This document shows, in pieces, positions 52,450 through 62,510 of a DNA stretch of 64,000 nt; positions within the stretch are counted from its first letter, which is position 1; each line of letters begins with the position of its first letter. The notes under the pieces are model-generated. The model made no database searches, was not told the origin of the DNA, and was given only the letters and a program-made list of their open reading frames with translations. Source of the stretch: Flammeovirgaceae bacterium (lineage in GTDB: Bacteria > Bacteroidota > Bacteroidia > Cytophagales > Cyclobacteriaceae); contig JADJMA010000004.1 of assembly GCA_016709845.1 (NCBI GenBank), positions 124,001 to 188,000 on the forward strand. Direction: 5' to 3'. The position numbers and the translations under genes are program-made.

Positions 52450-54957
52450 TCATATTTGGGTTAAAACTGGTTGACTTCTACGTTTAATCCATTTTATAAT
52501 CTCCACCCACATAACCCCAACAAAAGCAGCAGTCAGGCAAAGCAAGATCTTTTCCACTGAAATTACTTCAAACTCAAAAATGCGTTGTAACGGACGAAAA
52601 TAAATAGAAAGGAATAGAACCCCCAAAGAGATTGACAAAATCAGTGGGATCAATGCATTCTTATAGCGAATGGTAGTAAAGTACAGAATAGTAAAAGGAA
52701 CGATTAGCCAGCGTTAAAAAAAGATTACTAAAGATTAACGTGGTATAAATAATAGTTCGCACTGTTGCTTCGCTTGAACCCATTTGAATAAAGTAATATC
52801 CCATTACCAAGCAGGCCGCTGTGATTACTAATCCTTGTACAATACTCAATGATAGCTCCCGCATCGAAAAAAAGGTAGAACTCATTTTACGCGGTTTTCG
52901 GGTCATGGAGTTTCCTTCAATCGGTTCATTCTCAAAAATAACTGAGCAAGTAGGTCCCATAATTAATTCTAAAAAATAACATGCACCGGAGAAAAAATAT
53001 TGATATAATCCCACATGAGAATCAACGGCATGGTTACAATAAGAATGATGGGGAGGTGAATGGAGATAATATACTGAATTGCTTTTTACAGATTTTCATA
53101 AATGCGTCTCCCCAACGCAACCGCTTCGGTCATGTTAAACAAATCATCATCCACCAACACCAACGAGGCCGCATTCTTAGCCACTTCGCTGCCGCGTTTA
53201 CCCATAGCTATACCGATGTGTGCGGCTTTTAGCGCGGGGCCATCATTAACTCCATCGCCTGTCATCGCAACTACTTCTCCATTTGCTTTCAACGCTTCAA
53301 TCACTTTTAGTTTTGCAGCCGGAAACATGCGAGCAAAAATGTTAACGGTACGTACCTGTTGGCGTAACTCGTTATCATTCATTTCGATTACCTGATCTCC
53401 GGTTAAAATACCGGTACCCTTTTTCATTTCTATTTGTTCGGCAATAGCAACAGCGGTTTCCGTATAATCCCCTGTAATCATTTTTACTTCAATACCAGCC
53501 GCATAAAACTTCTTGGAGTGTTTCTTTAATATTCTTTTAGGTGGATCATAAAATCCAATCAATCCTAAAAACTGAAACTCAAATTCGTGTTGCGATAAAG
53601 GAAATTTCGGGTCGCTATAATCCGATCGCCCAACGGCCAGCATCCGATATCCCTTAGAGGCAAATTGTTTTGTGATAGTAAGAACTTTGTCTCGTTGTTC
53701 AACAGAAAGTGTACTTTGATTTAGTACTCCTTCAACACTTCCCTTGCAAGCAATGATGCGGTCATTGTTGTTATTAGCAAACACATGAGTCATGATGGGT
53801 GGCTTACCCCCCAAGGGATATTCATGTATTTGAGTATAGGTTAGTCGTTTATCATTCGAGGCAACTGATGTGTACACCGTATGAATCGATTTTTCCATAG
53901 CATCGAACGGAACCGGCTCCGATGCCCACATCGCATATTCTAATACTGAATTAAAAGAAGGTACCCCTGCTATATAGTCATACTCTCTATCATTTATAAA
54001 ATCATAAATAACAGCGAGTCGCATTTCATTCTCCGTTATCGTTCCGGTTTTATCGGTACATATTACAGTAGCCGCGCCCAGCGTTTCAACAGTATGCGGA
54101 GATCGGGCAGTCACTTTTTGCTTGTACAGATGATAGGCTCCCAGCGCCATAAATGTGCTGAACGCTACGGGTATTTCTTCGGGTAATACAGACATAGCCA
54201 GCGTTAACCCTTGCAATAAGCTGTGAAGAATATCGCGCGACAATAAATAGTTTATCCCCCATACAATAAGGAATGCTACTATACCTACGGCAACCATCGC
54301 CTTAACAAAACTTTCAATTTGTTTTTGCAGGGGTGTGCGACTTATCTCTATCTCCTCAAGGGATTGACTAATTTTACCTAACTCGGTTTGTTTGCCAACG
54401 GTAGTCACCCGCGCCACACACGATCCGCTCATAATCATGGTGCCTTGAAAAACATTATTGTTAGACCCTTCTGTTTCCTTCAGCACGGACAATGACTCTC
54501 CGGTAAGAATACTTTCGTTTACAGAAAAATCATTCTGCTTAATAATGACAGCATCGGCAGGAACTTTGTCGCCATCCTCCAACACGAGCAGATCATCCAC
54601 TACTAACTCCTCGGCATCTATTTGTTGAGTGATTCCTTTACGGATAACTTTTGCCAAGGGTGCTGTTAGTTTTTTTAATCCGGCTACAGCCGATCGGCTT
54701 CTGTTTTCCTGATAAATAGAAATCCCCGAAACAAATCCAAGCGCAATGATCATGATAACCGCTTCACTGAATTCACCCAAGAGAATATAAATGGCAGCGG
54801 TACAAACCAGAATAATAAATAAGGGCTCTGTGGCGATCTCTTTAATCACCTGCCAAAGACGATTTTGCTCACGTAGCGTTGTTACATTCGGTCCATGCTT
54901 ATGGCGGCTCGTTATTACTTGCTCATCGCTTAGCCCTTTTAAGTTGCTTGCTTCCAA
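52450..54957 (-). CDS. P-type Ca2+-type cation ATPase, frameshifted
   Basis: About 836 residues. Start TTG at 54957, about ten bases after the MATE stop; a stop codon just upstream excludes extension. P-type marks: TGES in ILTGESLSVLK, PEE in SVLPEEIPVAFSTF (helix M4), phosphorylation site ICTDKTGTITEN (near 301), MITGDYTETAVAIAEQI, hinge AMTGDGVNDGPALKAAHIGIAM. C-terminal helices continue through frame changes near 53085 and 52710, up to LTAAFVGVMWVEIIKWIKRR. The IPEEIP-type M4 and the cation-transporting C-terminus suggest a Ca2+/P2B-like pump; ion specificity is inferred. Confidence 0.88.
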
Positions 54958-54967
54958 AATCTATATT

Positions 54968-56305
54968 TCAAATTTGTTTATCTCTCCACTTGCCAGACTT
55001 CATATAAAAATAAGCCATCGTAAACATACTGAGCCAATAAACCCACTCACTACCCCAGCCCCAGCCAATGGATAAATTCCAACGCTCAAGCACAACATAT
55101 ACATAAATACAATAAACGACAATCGTAATGAATTCAATCAACAGGTTTACCCGCGAGTTGCCCGTACCCGTTACTGCGTTGAGCCAAATCGTTCCTACCG
55201 ACATCATTAATAATGCCACGGACACTATCCTTACAATCGGTATGGCCTCGACAATAAATGCATCTCCCTGGCTGTAGATTTGTAAAAACAAGGCGGGGAT
55301 ACTGTTCAACAAAACAAAAATAAAAGAGAGATTCCCCAGACTTAATTTAACAATACGCTTAATCAACGGCATTACTTCATCTTGTCTGCCCTGCCCAATT
55401 ATATTACTCACCATCGTATTTGCCGTGGCGGCAAAGGCCCAGCAAAAAACCCCAAACAATCCGAAGATGTTGCGCATCGTGTTGGAGATAGCCAATGCCC
55501 TCGGACCGTGATGCTCAATCAAAATGTAAAAAAACTCCCAGCTCGTTATACTGATAGCAAATTGTAATATCAGCGGAGTTGAAATGGTGAGAATTAACTT
55601 CATCACAGAAAAGTCAATCTTCGTTTGTTCAAAGAATGCAAAGATCTTATGAATGTTGTTCATGCGGATTACCAGATAAATCACCAGTAAACCAAACCCC
55701 TCGGCCACAATAGAAGCATAGGCGGCACCATTAAAACCAAGCACAGGAAATCCAAGCCTTCCATAAATCAATGTATAGTCTAAAAAAATATTAACGCTAG
55801 CTTCAGCCAACGTTCCCCAGATTAAAAACCGGGTTTGATTCGTGCCTACTAAAAGGGCATTGCGCATAATGTACAGATAGAGAAATGGCAGGCCCCAAAT
55901 ACGAATAAGTAAAAACCGTATAACCTGATCGGCAATAAGCGGATCGTGTATAGTTGCCCGCAGAATAGTTGGCGCAAACAAGTAGGTTACCCCAATACCC
56001 AAACCCGCAATTACCAGTGCAATCCAAATCCCATGAAAGAATAATCGGCCAATCTCTTTCGGTAACCCTTGACCAGCCCTTCGCGCTATTAATGCTTGTA
56101 GTCCGTTGTTTAGTCCATTACCAATTACCGCAAAGATTAAGTAATAAACACCGGTGATACCGGCACTGGCCAGTTCCTGCTCACCCAATCCGCCAAGAAA
56201 AATATTGTTCGTGATAAAATTCAGCTGCGGCACCAGCATGGCCATAGAAATTGGCAGTGCCATGAACAAGATTTGCTTATAGCTTGTAGTAAGCTTGAGT
56301 TCCAT
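54968..56305 (-). CDS. MATE-family efflux transporter
   Basis: 446 residues, intact, about twelve membrane helices. Start at the ATG of MELKLTTSYKQILFMALPISMAMLVPQLNFITNNIFLGG; family marks VIGNGLNNGLQALIARRAGQG, YLYIMRNALLVGTNQTRF, and in the second half TISTPLILQFAISITSWEFF and VNLLIEFITIVVYCIYVY. Multidrug/Na+ or H+ antiport by family. Upstream of the P-type ATPase gene, and probably transcribed with it because only ten bases separate them. Confidence 0.92.
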   Translation of the reverse strand: MELKLTTSYKQILFMALPISMAMLVPQLNFITNNIFLGGLGEQELASAGITGVYYLIFAVIGNGLNNGLQALIARRAGQGLPKEIGRLFFHGIWIALVIAGLGIGVTYLFAPTILRATIHDPLIADQVIRFLLIRIWGLPFLYLYIMRNALLVGTNQTRFLIWGTLAEASVNIFLDYTLIYGRLGFPVLGFNGAAYASIVAEGFGLLVIYLVIRMNNIHKIFAFFEQTKIDFSVMKLILTISTPLILQFAISITSWEFFYILIEHHGPRALAISNTMRNIFGLFGVFCWAFAATANTMVSNIIGQGRQDEVMPLIKRIVKLSLGNLSFIFVLLNSIPALFLQIYSQGDAFIVEAIPIVRIVSVALLMMSVGTIWLNAVTGTGNSRVNLLIEFITIVVYCIYVYVVLERWNLSIGWGWGSEWVYWLSMFTMAYFYMKSGKWRDKQI

Positions 56306-56479
56306 TGCCAAAAAATGAGAGGCAAAAGTACGAGAAAGGGAAAGATTTATTCATACTGGTTTGTGAGGATACAAACCATGGGTTTTAGTTCGCCCAGTTA
56401 TAAATCTTGGATTTTGTACAAAATCCTAAAAAGTTAAAACTATAGAATGCCTGTCTGCTAATGGGATAGCCGAAAAAAA

Positions 56480-57001
56480 TCACTTTAAGCTCTTCTCTGT
56501 AGCTGCATAATGATGTACTACATGATAAATAGTAAAGTACATCATCTCCCGCAAGGTAAGTTTTCCTAATAGTGGATGTGGTAAGATCAATTCATCAAGA
56601 TTCTTTTCCGAATAGTCAAGAAGTTGTTTGCATAACTTACCCACAACATCGTTTACCGATTTTATAAGTTTTTCTCTCTGCTCAATTGTTACTTCCGTAG
56701 GAATAAACCGACTAGTTGCAACACCGCCTTCTTGTAATTTGAGTTTATACTTAGTCACTAATTCGTCATACGATTTACTGGGTCGATTAGCCTTGCCGAA
56801 CATGGCCTTTAATCCCAGTTTTGGCATTGCCAGAGCCTGGTTTACGGGTTTCACGCTTAACCGGATATGATCCAGTTGTTGGCCAGCCGTCCATTTTTCA
56901 TTTCGGCTCAACATAAATTCCTCCGCGGTAAGCGAATTAATATAATCCGTAAAGACCGTGTGATTTTCTTTAAGCTTATCAATCAATTCTTGTTGTGTCA
57001 T
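56480..57001 (-). CDS. DinB-family protein
   Basis: 173 residues, intact, no signal. Helical bundle pattern: LTAEEFMLSRNEKWTAGQQLDHIRLSVKPVNQAL (first metal His region) and LREMMYFTIYHVVHHYAATEKSL at the end, with the His triplet expected for DinB_2-type metal-binding proteins. Likely a small thiol transferase or damage-inducible family protein, function unassigned. Flanked by about 175-bp gaps on both sides with no recognisable gene. Confidence 0.82.
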   Translation of the reverse strand: MTQQELIDKLKENHTVFTDYINSLTAEEFMLSRNEKWTAGQQLDHIRLSVKPVNQALAMPKLGLKAMFGKANRPSKSYDELVTKYKLKLQEGGVATSRFIPTEVTIEQREKLIKSVNDVVGKLCKQLLDYSEKNLDELILPHPLLGKLTLREMMYFTIYHVVHHYAATEKSLK

Positions 57002-57189
57002 AAAGTAGCGTGGTTGTGTTTGGTATCGGGCACTCGAGGATATAACCTCCTTAAAACTACTGAAGTAGCAAGTCGTTTATCCTGCCAAGATACAAATTGT
57101 GTAAATCTGATTAGCTCTTTACCGTTCAGGGAAAAGGCATCCATCCATACAAATGGATTCCCGAACTTTCACCCTTAATTCAATTAACT

Positions 57190-58826
57190 ATGAGAAAATA
57201 CTACCTCAGCTTACTGATCTTCGGGCTTTGGGTGCCATTCGCATCGGCTCAATATCAAACTCAGGCACAACTTGCACAAAAACTTAAAGGTCTTGAAACT
57301 TCCTCAAGCGGATCAGCCAAACTTCAATCCATAACAAAAACAGCCAGTGGCAAAGATATCTGGCTAATGGAAATTGGAAGTGGCGACCGCGCAGCCCATC
57401 CGGCAATAGCCGTTGTGGGCGGTGTTGAGGGTTCGCATCTTTTCAGTCAGGAACTGGCTGTTGGCTTTATTGAAAAATTACTTGGCTCTAAGACGGATAG
57501 TATCAAAAACTTATTGAGCACAACTACATTCTATGTATTCCCGAATATGAGCCCCGATGCCTCGGAACAATATTTTGCGACTCTTAAATATGAGCGCAGC
57601 GGCAATGCATCGGCTACCGATGATGATCGTGATGGAAAAATTAATGAAGATGGGTTTGAGGATTTGAATGGCGATGGCCTTATCACTATGATTCGTGTTG
57701 AAGATCCAACCGGAAAATGGAAAACTCATCCCGCTGATGCCCGCATCATGACACAAGCTAATGCTGAGAAAGGTGAGCGCGGAAATTATTTGCTCTACAC
57801 AGAAGGTATTGATAACGACAAAGACGGATCATTCAATGAAGATGGTGAAGGTGGGATTCACTTTAACAAAAGTCTTTCTTTTGATTTTCCCTATTTTACA
57901 CCCGGAGCTGGGGAACACCCCGTATCTGAATTAGAGAACCGTGCTTTACTAGATCTTCTCTACGATAAGCCCAATGTTTTTTCCGTAGTTACGTTTGGGC
58001 CGGCCAACAATTTGTCGGAGTCATGGAAATATGAGCGTTCAAAAACAACTATGCGCGTGATCACCGGCATACTTGAGAATGACGCCAAGGTGAATAAGTT
58101 TGTTAGCGACCTTTATAAAAATCAGTAACCGCTAAAGATGCGCCTTCTGCCTCCCCAACAAAAGGAGATTTTGTTCAATGGGCTTACTTTAACTATGCGC
58201 GTCCCAGCTTTAGTACTCCGGGCTGGTGGGCTCCCAAGTTTGAAATTCCAAAAGATTCAGTAGCTGCAAAAAAGTATAAAGCCAATGACGATAAGAACAG
58301 CGATGTTGACTTTATTCGCTGGGCTGAGAAAGAAGGATTAGATGTATTTGTGCCCTGGAAAAAAATTACCCATCCTGATTTCCCTGGAAAGAATGTAGAA
58401 GTGGGTGGCTTTAAACCTTTTGTAAAATCAAATCCTCCTGCAAAGGAATTTGACAAGGCAACTACAGAGCATACTAAATTTTTGATAGCGCTGGCGCAGG
58501 CAAAACCTGAATTGGATCTTATCAATTTAAAAACCGAATCGTTGGATAATGGCGTGAGCCGCATTACACTCACGGTATTTAACAAAGGGCAACTTCCGGC
58601 TGTAGCCGAAGTAGGTACCAACAACTATTGGGTGAAGTTGATAAATGTTGAATTGAATTTGGGTAAGGATCAATCTCTTGTTAGCGGCAGAAAAATTATT
58701 ACCATCAATAATTTACAACCAGGCGAGAGCACAGAAGTTAGCTGGCTCGTGAAGGGCAAAGGCACCGCTACAGTTGAAGCCGGTGCTGCACAAACCGGAA
58801 TTAAAAAATTACCCATCACTCTTTAA
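57190..58826 (+). CDS. M14-like carboxypeptidase homologue, zinc ligands apparently lost, frameshifted
   Basis: Signal peptide ending PFASAQ, an M14-fold domain (GKDIWLMEIGSGDR, VFPNMSPDASEQYF), EF-hand-like loops (DDDRDGKINEDG, GIDNDKDGSFNEDGEG) and a C-terminal beta domain (ISRITLTVFNKG-like NGVSRITLTVFNKGQLPAVAEVG). Compared with the next gene, its HSNE zinc motif is replaced by E80-G-S-H83 and the third ligand region QSFHNNGG by VTFGPANN. One missing A near 58125 breaks the frame; mended it is about 545 residues. Probably a non-catalytic or altered paralogue, secreted. Confidence 0.75.
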
Positions 58827-58838
58827 TCTGAACGAGTT

Positions 58839-60561
58839 ATGAATAAACTAATTATATGTTTTTTCTGTTTGCCGGCATAGCTGCGCAGGCACAAGATGCT
58901 AACGGAGTGTTTCGCGCTGCGGGCTCTCCCGAAAATCCGAAAGTATCCATCACTTGGAATAGATACTACAATCATGATGGCATTACTGATATCTGCAAAA
59001 AAATTGCTGCGGCTCATCCTGACTTAGCAAAACTCGAGTCTATTGGTAAAAGTTATCAAGGCCGTGAGATGTGGTTGCTTACCATCACCGATTTTAAAAA
59101 AGGAAAGCCAGAAGAAAAACCTGCTTTCTATTTAGATGGAAACATCCATAGCAATGAAATTCAAGGTGCCGAAATGGCACTTTACACCGCGTGGTACCTG
59201 ACCGAGACTTTTAAGGACATTACGTATATCAAGGAGCTTCTCGCTGATCGTGTTTTTTACATTGTGCCAACAATCAATCCTGATGGGCGCGATAATTTCA
59301 TGAAAGCGCCAAACTCTCCGCATAGTCCACGTTCGGGTATGGTGCCCATCGACAATGACCGCGATGGAAAAGTTAATGAAGATGGGTTTGATGATTTGGA
59401 TAAAGACGGAAACATTACTCAAATGATTCGCAAGAGCGCGACCGGCCGATTTAAAAAAGATCCAAACGACCCGCGCAGATTAATGCGAGCTAAAAACGAT
59501 GAGCTTGGTGAATATGAAGTGCTGGGCAACGAAGGGATCGACTCCGATGGAGATGGAAGAGTGAATGAAGATGGAGAAGGGTACTACGACCCTAACCGCG
59601 ATTGGGGATGGAAGTGGCAACCCAATCCCATACAAAATGGTGCGTATAAATATCCATTCTCCTTGCCCGAAAATCGTAACGTCCGCAACTTCGTAATGGC
59701 GCACCCAAATATTGCCGGAGCACAAAGCTTTCATAATAATGGAGGAATGATTTTGCGTGGTCCTGGTGCTGAAGAAGATGCCAGCACGTATAATGCAGAA
59801 GACTCTCGCATTTACGATGCTATTGGCAAAAAGGGTGAGTTACTCATTCCGGGGTATCGTTACATGATTGTGTACAAAGATTTGTATTCTGTTTTTGGTG
59901 GTGAATTAGATTGGTTCTATGGTGGCCGTGGTATTTACACGTTCACTAACGAGTTGTTCACATCCTATATGTATTTCAACAAGAAGTCTTCTTGGGAAGA
60001 TGGAGAGGATGAAAATTACGAATTTAATAACGACTTACTCTTTGGGGATGCGGTTGTACCCTGGAAGGAATATGATCATCCACAATATGGAAAAATTGAA
60101 ATTGGTGGCGTGAAGAAAAACTTTACGCGTGCCGATCCCGGTTTCTTACTAGAGAGTGATGCGCACAGAAATATGTCATTTGTTATTTATCATGCGTACC
60201 ACATGCCTAAGTTGAGTGTCGAAAATATATCAGAAAAGAACTTAGGCAACGGGCTTACCGAAGTTACTGCCGTCATAAAAATGAACGTATGATGCCCACG
60301 CACGCAAGCCAGGATTTAAAATTTAAAATCGAGCGGCCAGATTATATTTCGTTGCAAGGCGCTACCGTTGTGGCCGGAATGATTGTTGAGAACGGAGATT
60401 TAAATATTACTCGTGAGCAAAAAATTAATCCCGCTGTGCTGGAAGTAAAAAGCATTCCAGGGCTGGGTGCTGTTACTGTGCGCTGGATAATAAAGCCTGC
60501 CAAGAATTACACTGTAAAAGTGGATAGCCACAAAGGCGGTGTGGTAAGCAAGCAGAAATAA
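58839..60561 (+). CDS. Secreted M14 carboxypeptidase, frameshifted in leader and tail
   Basis: Leader MNKLI... into FLFAGIAAQAQ after one shift near 58855. M14 zinc-peptidase marks: GKSYQGREMWLLTI, zinc ligands HSNE in YLDGNIHSNEIQGAEMALYTAWYL, IVPTINPDGRDNFM, third ligand His in QSFHNNGGMILRGPG, and catalytic Glu in TFTNELFTSYMYF. Three Asp-rich loops (DNDRDGKVNEDGFDDLDKDG, DSDGDGRVNEDGEG) resemble EF-hand/thrombospondin-3 calcium sites. One missing A near 60290 (VIKNERMMPTHAS) breaks the tail. About 574 residues. Starts 13 bases after its paralogue, so both are one operon. Confidence 0.87.
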
Positions 60562-60582
60562 TTGTTAGAGAAGTTAAAATGT

Positions 60583-60616
60583 AAAACCCCGGCCTTGGTC
60601 GGGGTTTTGTTTTTTA
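60583..60616 (+). terminator. Rho-independent terminator after the M14 operon
   Basis: AAAACCCCG at 60583-60591 pairs with CGGGGTTTT (60600-60608) around GCCTTGGT, followed by GTTTTTTAAA. Confidence 0.85.
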
Positions 60617-60744
60617 AAGTCGGGGAAACCAATTAAGTATGCAGTAGTATTCGATTAACCCAGGCGCTAAAAATATCTTGAATTGCGTCATGTCGTTTTA
60701 GTACACTTAAATCATAAAATATTTCGATTAAAAATACTCAAACT

Positions 60745-60829
60745 AAATCCCGAAGGGATTTAATTTAAATAACACCGCATGAAATGCGGTGTGTTAAAGA
60801 CACCTCCCTTAACAACCCTGAAAGGGTTG
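60745..60829. repeat. Left cluster of three palindromes with GAA loops
   Basis: AAATCCC-GAA-GGGATTT (60745-60761), ACACCGCAT-GAA-ATGCGGTGT (60772-60792) and CAACCCT-GAA-AGGGTTG (60813-60829): three unrelated stems sharing the same three-base loop. The first is followed by TAATTTAAATAAC, matched in inverted form at the right end of the element. Confidence 0.9.
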
Positions 60830-60831
60830 AA

Positions 60832-61279
60832 CTACAATAAATACTTCTCATCAAACTGAACTCCATGTTCCTTTAGCAGGTCTACGTATTCATCTCGGAA
60901 AGTTTTAGTCTTGTGATGTTCCTCCTTGATTTTTTATATAATTGATCAGGATTTCTTTTCGGTCGATTGAGTAGGTAAACGCACCATAGCCATCTTGTCA
61001 ACCACTAAACTGTGGGAACAACCCCTTCTCCTTAATAAATTTTGTGCTGGCCAACTTAATATCCTTAACAAGATCGGCCAATGCTACGGATGGACGCAGG
61101 TGCGTAAGAATATGGATATGATCTTCAACGCCATTTATTTGGTAGAGGTGACACTTCTTGTTTTCAAGAATGCCAGACATGTATTTGAAAAGTTCACTGC
61201 GATGAGGTTTAGTAAGCGTGGTCGTTCGATCTTTTGTGCTGAATACAATTTGGTAGAGTATTTGAGTATAGGTGCTCAT
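60832..61279 (-). pseudogene. IS200/IS605 TnpA-like (Y1, RAYT) transposase, nonfunctional
   Basis: Start MSTYTQILYQIVFSTKDR, HUH motif region VEDHIHILTHLRP (HIH), SVALADLVKDIKLASTKFIKEKGLFPQFSG. An in-frame TGA at 60998-61000 replaces the Trp expected in SGWQDGYGAFTYS, and near 60920 an extra G breaks EEHHKTKTFRDEYVDLLKEHGVQFDEKYL. The tyrosine sits in GAFTYSIDRKEILINYI. About 149 residues when mended. Y1 transposases nick and rejoin single strands at hairpins. The TGA is a substitution, so the gene itself is probably dead. Confidence 0.82.
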
Positions 61280-61285
61280 GGTGTT

Positions 61286-61371
61286 GAACCACTTCGTGGT
61301 TCTGGTTATCATTTGTTTTTCTGTCCACCAATACAATCGGTGGTTATTTATATTTAATCCCTTCGGGATTA
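61286..61371. repeat. Right cluster of palindromes (TTC loops, GAA on the minus strand)
   Basis: GAACCAC-TTC-GTGGTTC (61286-61302) directly upstream of the transposase start, a degenerate CCACC...GGTGG hairpin (61325-61343), and TAATCCC-TTC-GGGATTA (61355-61371). With the left cluster, the loops read GAA inward from both ends. Confidence 0.88.
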
Positions 61372-61417
61372 GTCAGTACTATTTATAAGTCATGAATTTA
61401 TGGAAAACAAGTCTTCC

Positions 61418-62419
61418 CTATAGAATTGCTTTCATTCCTAACTTCTCAACTGAAAATTTTTTCATTGCACTATAAACTCCTTCTACATCTTTCGAAGTCA
61501 GGGAGCAACCAATAACATGGACACCCGCGTTAGGAAAGGCAATCGTTTCTTTAAGGTTATCTGGTGTTGCCAATTGATCATTCATTTTCAGCATAGCACT
61601 TACCTTCACTTCGGGGTCTTGCTCGGTTTCGTTCTTATAATAGTAAAGCGTGAGCGAAGGTTGTGTTACTTTCCGAAAGAGATCTTTCGTCATCGTTGTT
61701 TCTATCAATTCTTCTAACTGAACCAACGATTCCAGGCGATACTTCTTATTCCAGAATTTTGCGTGCTCTTCACTAGCGCCTGTGATCCTATATTTTCCAC
61801 CGAGCACCGTTCGTGCAATCTGCAAGCCCCAGGGATCATTCAACAAAAAAGCAGTAGGATCATTAATAGCAATGTTGGGCGACATGTTAATCAATGCATA
61901 TACATCATCGGGATAATAAGCAGCTAACATCAACGCTAATGTGCCACCAGTAGACGTGCTCACCAAAATAACTTTATTCCCTAACTGTTTCCCAATCGTC
62001 AACGCTTGCTTGGCACTTTCCCAAAGTCTGTCGGCAGTAAAAAGTAACAAAGTTTCTGTTGTATCAACACCATGATCAGCCAATCGCGATAGATATAAAT
62101 TACAGCCAAAGTCTTTGGCCAATCTTCTGTGCACAGGATCCCCTTCAATCTGACTGGCAGAAAAGCCATGCAGATAAACAATTGCATATTCCGTTTTTTG
62201 TTTTGTGCTATCGTGCCAAACAATGCGCGCTTCGTTGTCGGACTTAATTTTATGTTGAGCTTCGTTTGAAGCCACATAATTTTCCAATGCTGTTGCCTCT
62301 GAAGGCACAACAATCGGTGTTAAGTTGTAAGTAGGATGTTTGGGAGTCGGGCCTAAAAAATAAATCGCAGCTAATACGACTATTGGAAAGGTGATTTTTA
62401 TGAGGCGTTTTGAAATCAT
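61418..62419 (-). CDS. Alpha/beta hydrolase with N-terminal membrane anchor
   Basis: 333 residues, intact. One N-terminal hydrophobic segment (LIKITFPIVVLAAIYFLG) as signal anchor, then an alpha/beta-hydrolase core: YAIVYLHGFSASQIEGDPVHRRLAKDFGCNLYLSRLADHG, nucleophile Ser in VILVSTSTGGTLALMLA (near residue 156), ALINMSPN and a late His in FPNAGVHVIGCSLTS. Esterase or lipase of the serine-aminopeptidase type, periplasmic side. Substrate unknown. Confidence 0.83.
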   Translation of the reverse strand: MISKRLIKITFPIVVLAAIYFLGPTPKHPTYNLTPIVVPSEATALENYVASNEAQHKIKSDNEARIVWHDSTKQKTEYAIVYLHGFSASQIEGDPVHRRLAKDFGCNLYLSRLADHGVDTTETLLLFTADRLWESAKQALTIGKQLGNKVILVSTSTGGTLALMLAAYYPDDVYALINMSPNIAINDPTAFLLNDPWGLQIARTVLGGKYRITGASEEHAKFWNKKYRLESLVQLEELIETTMTKDLFRKVTQPSLTLYYYKNETEQDPEVKVSAMLKMNDQLATPDNLKETIAFPNAGVHVIGCSLTSKDVEGVYSAMKKFSVEKLGMKAIL

Positions 62420-62510
62420 GTGGTTCTAATTAAGATACTAATATGTTCGTCTTTACCAAACAATCGCAAAGTCGTAAAGCCACGAAGGATCAAAAAGGAT
62501 ATTTGACTAC

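Larger units (their letters stand above)
60745..61371. mobile_element. IS200-like/RAYT element bounded by palindromes
   Basis: The transposase remnant on the minus strand is flanked by palindrome clusters. The outermost palindromes (60745 and 61355) share the core AATCCCGAAGGGATT, and inside each lies a TA-rich spacer ending AAATAAC, then a CACCG-type hairpin. The two ends are therefore imperfect inverted repeats of about 45 bases. This is the geometry of a RAYT with REP-like palindromes or an IS200 element with hairpin ends. No terminal direct repeats are evident. Confidence 0.65.

Noticed and set aside
640..61000. TGA read as Trp (alternative genetic code)
   Set aside because: TGA is a normal stop for other genes here, for example tatC and the upstream sigma gene; only two candidate in-frame TGA codons are seen.
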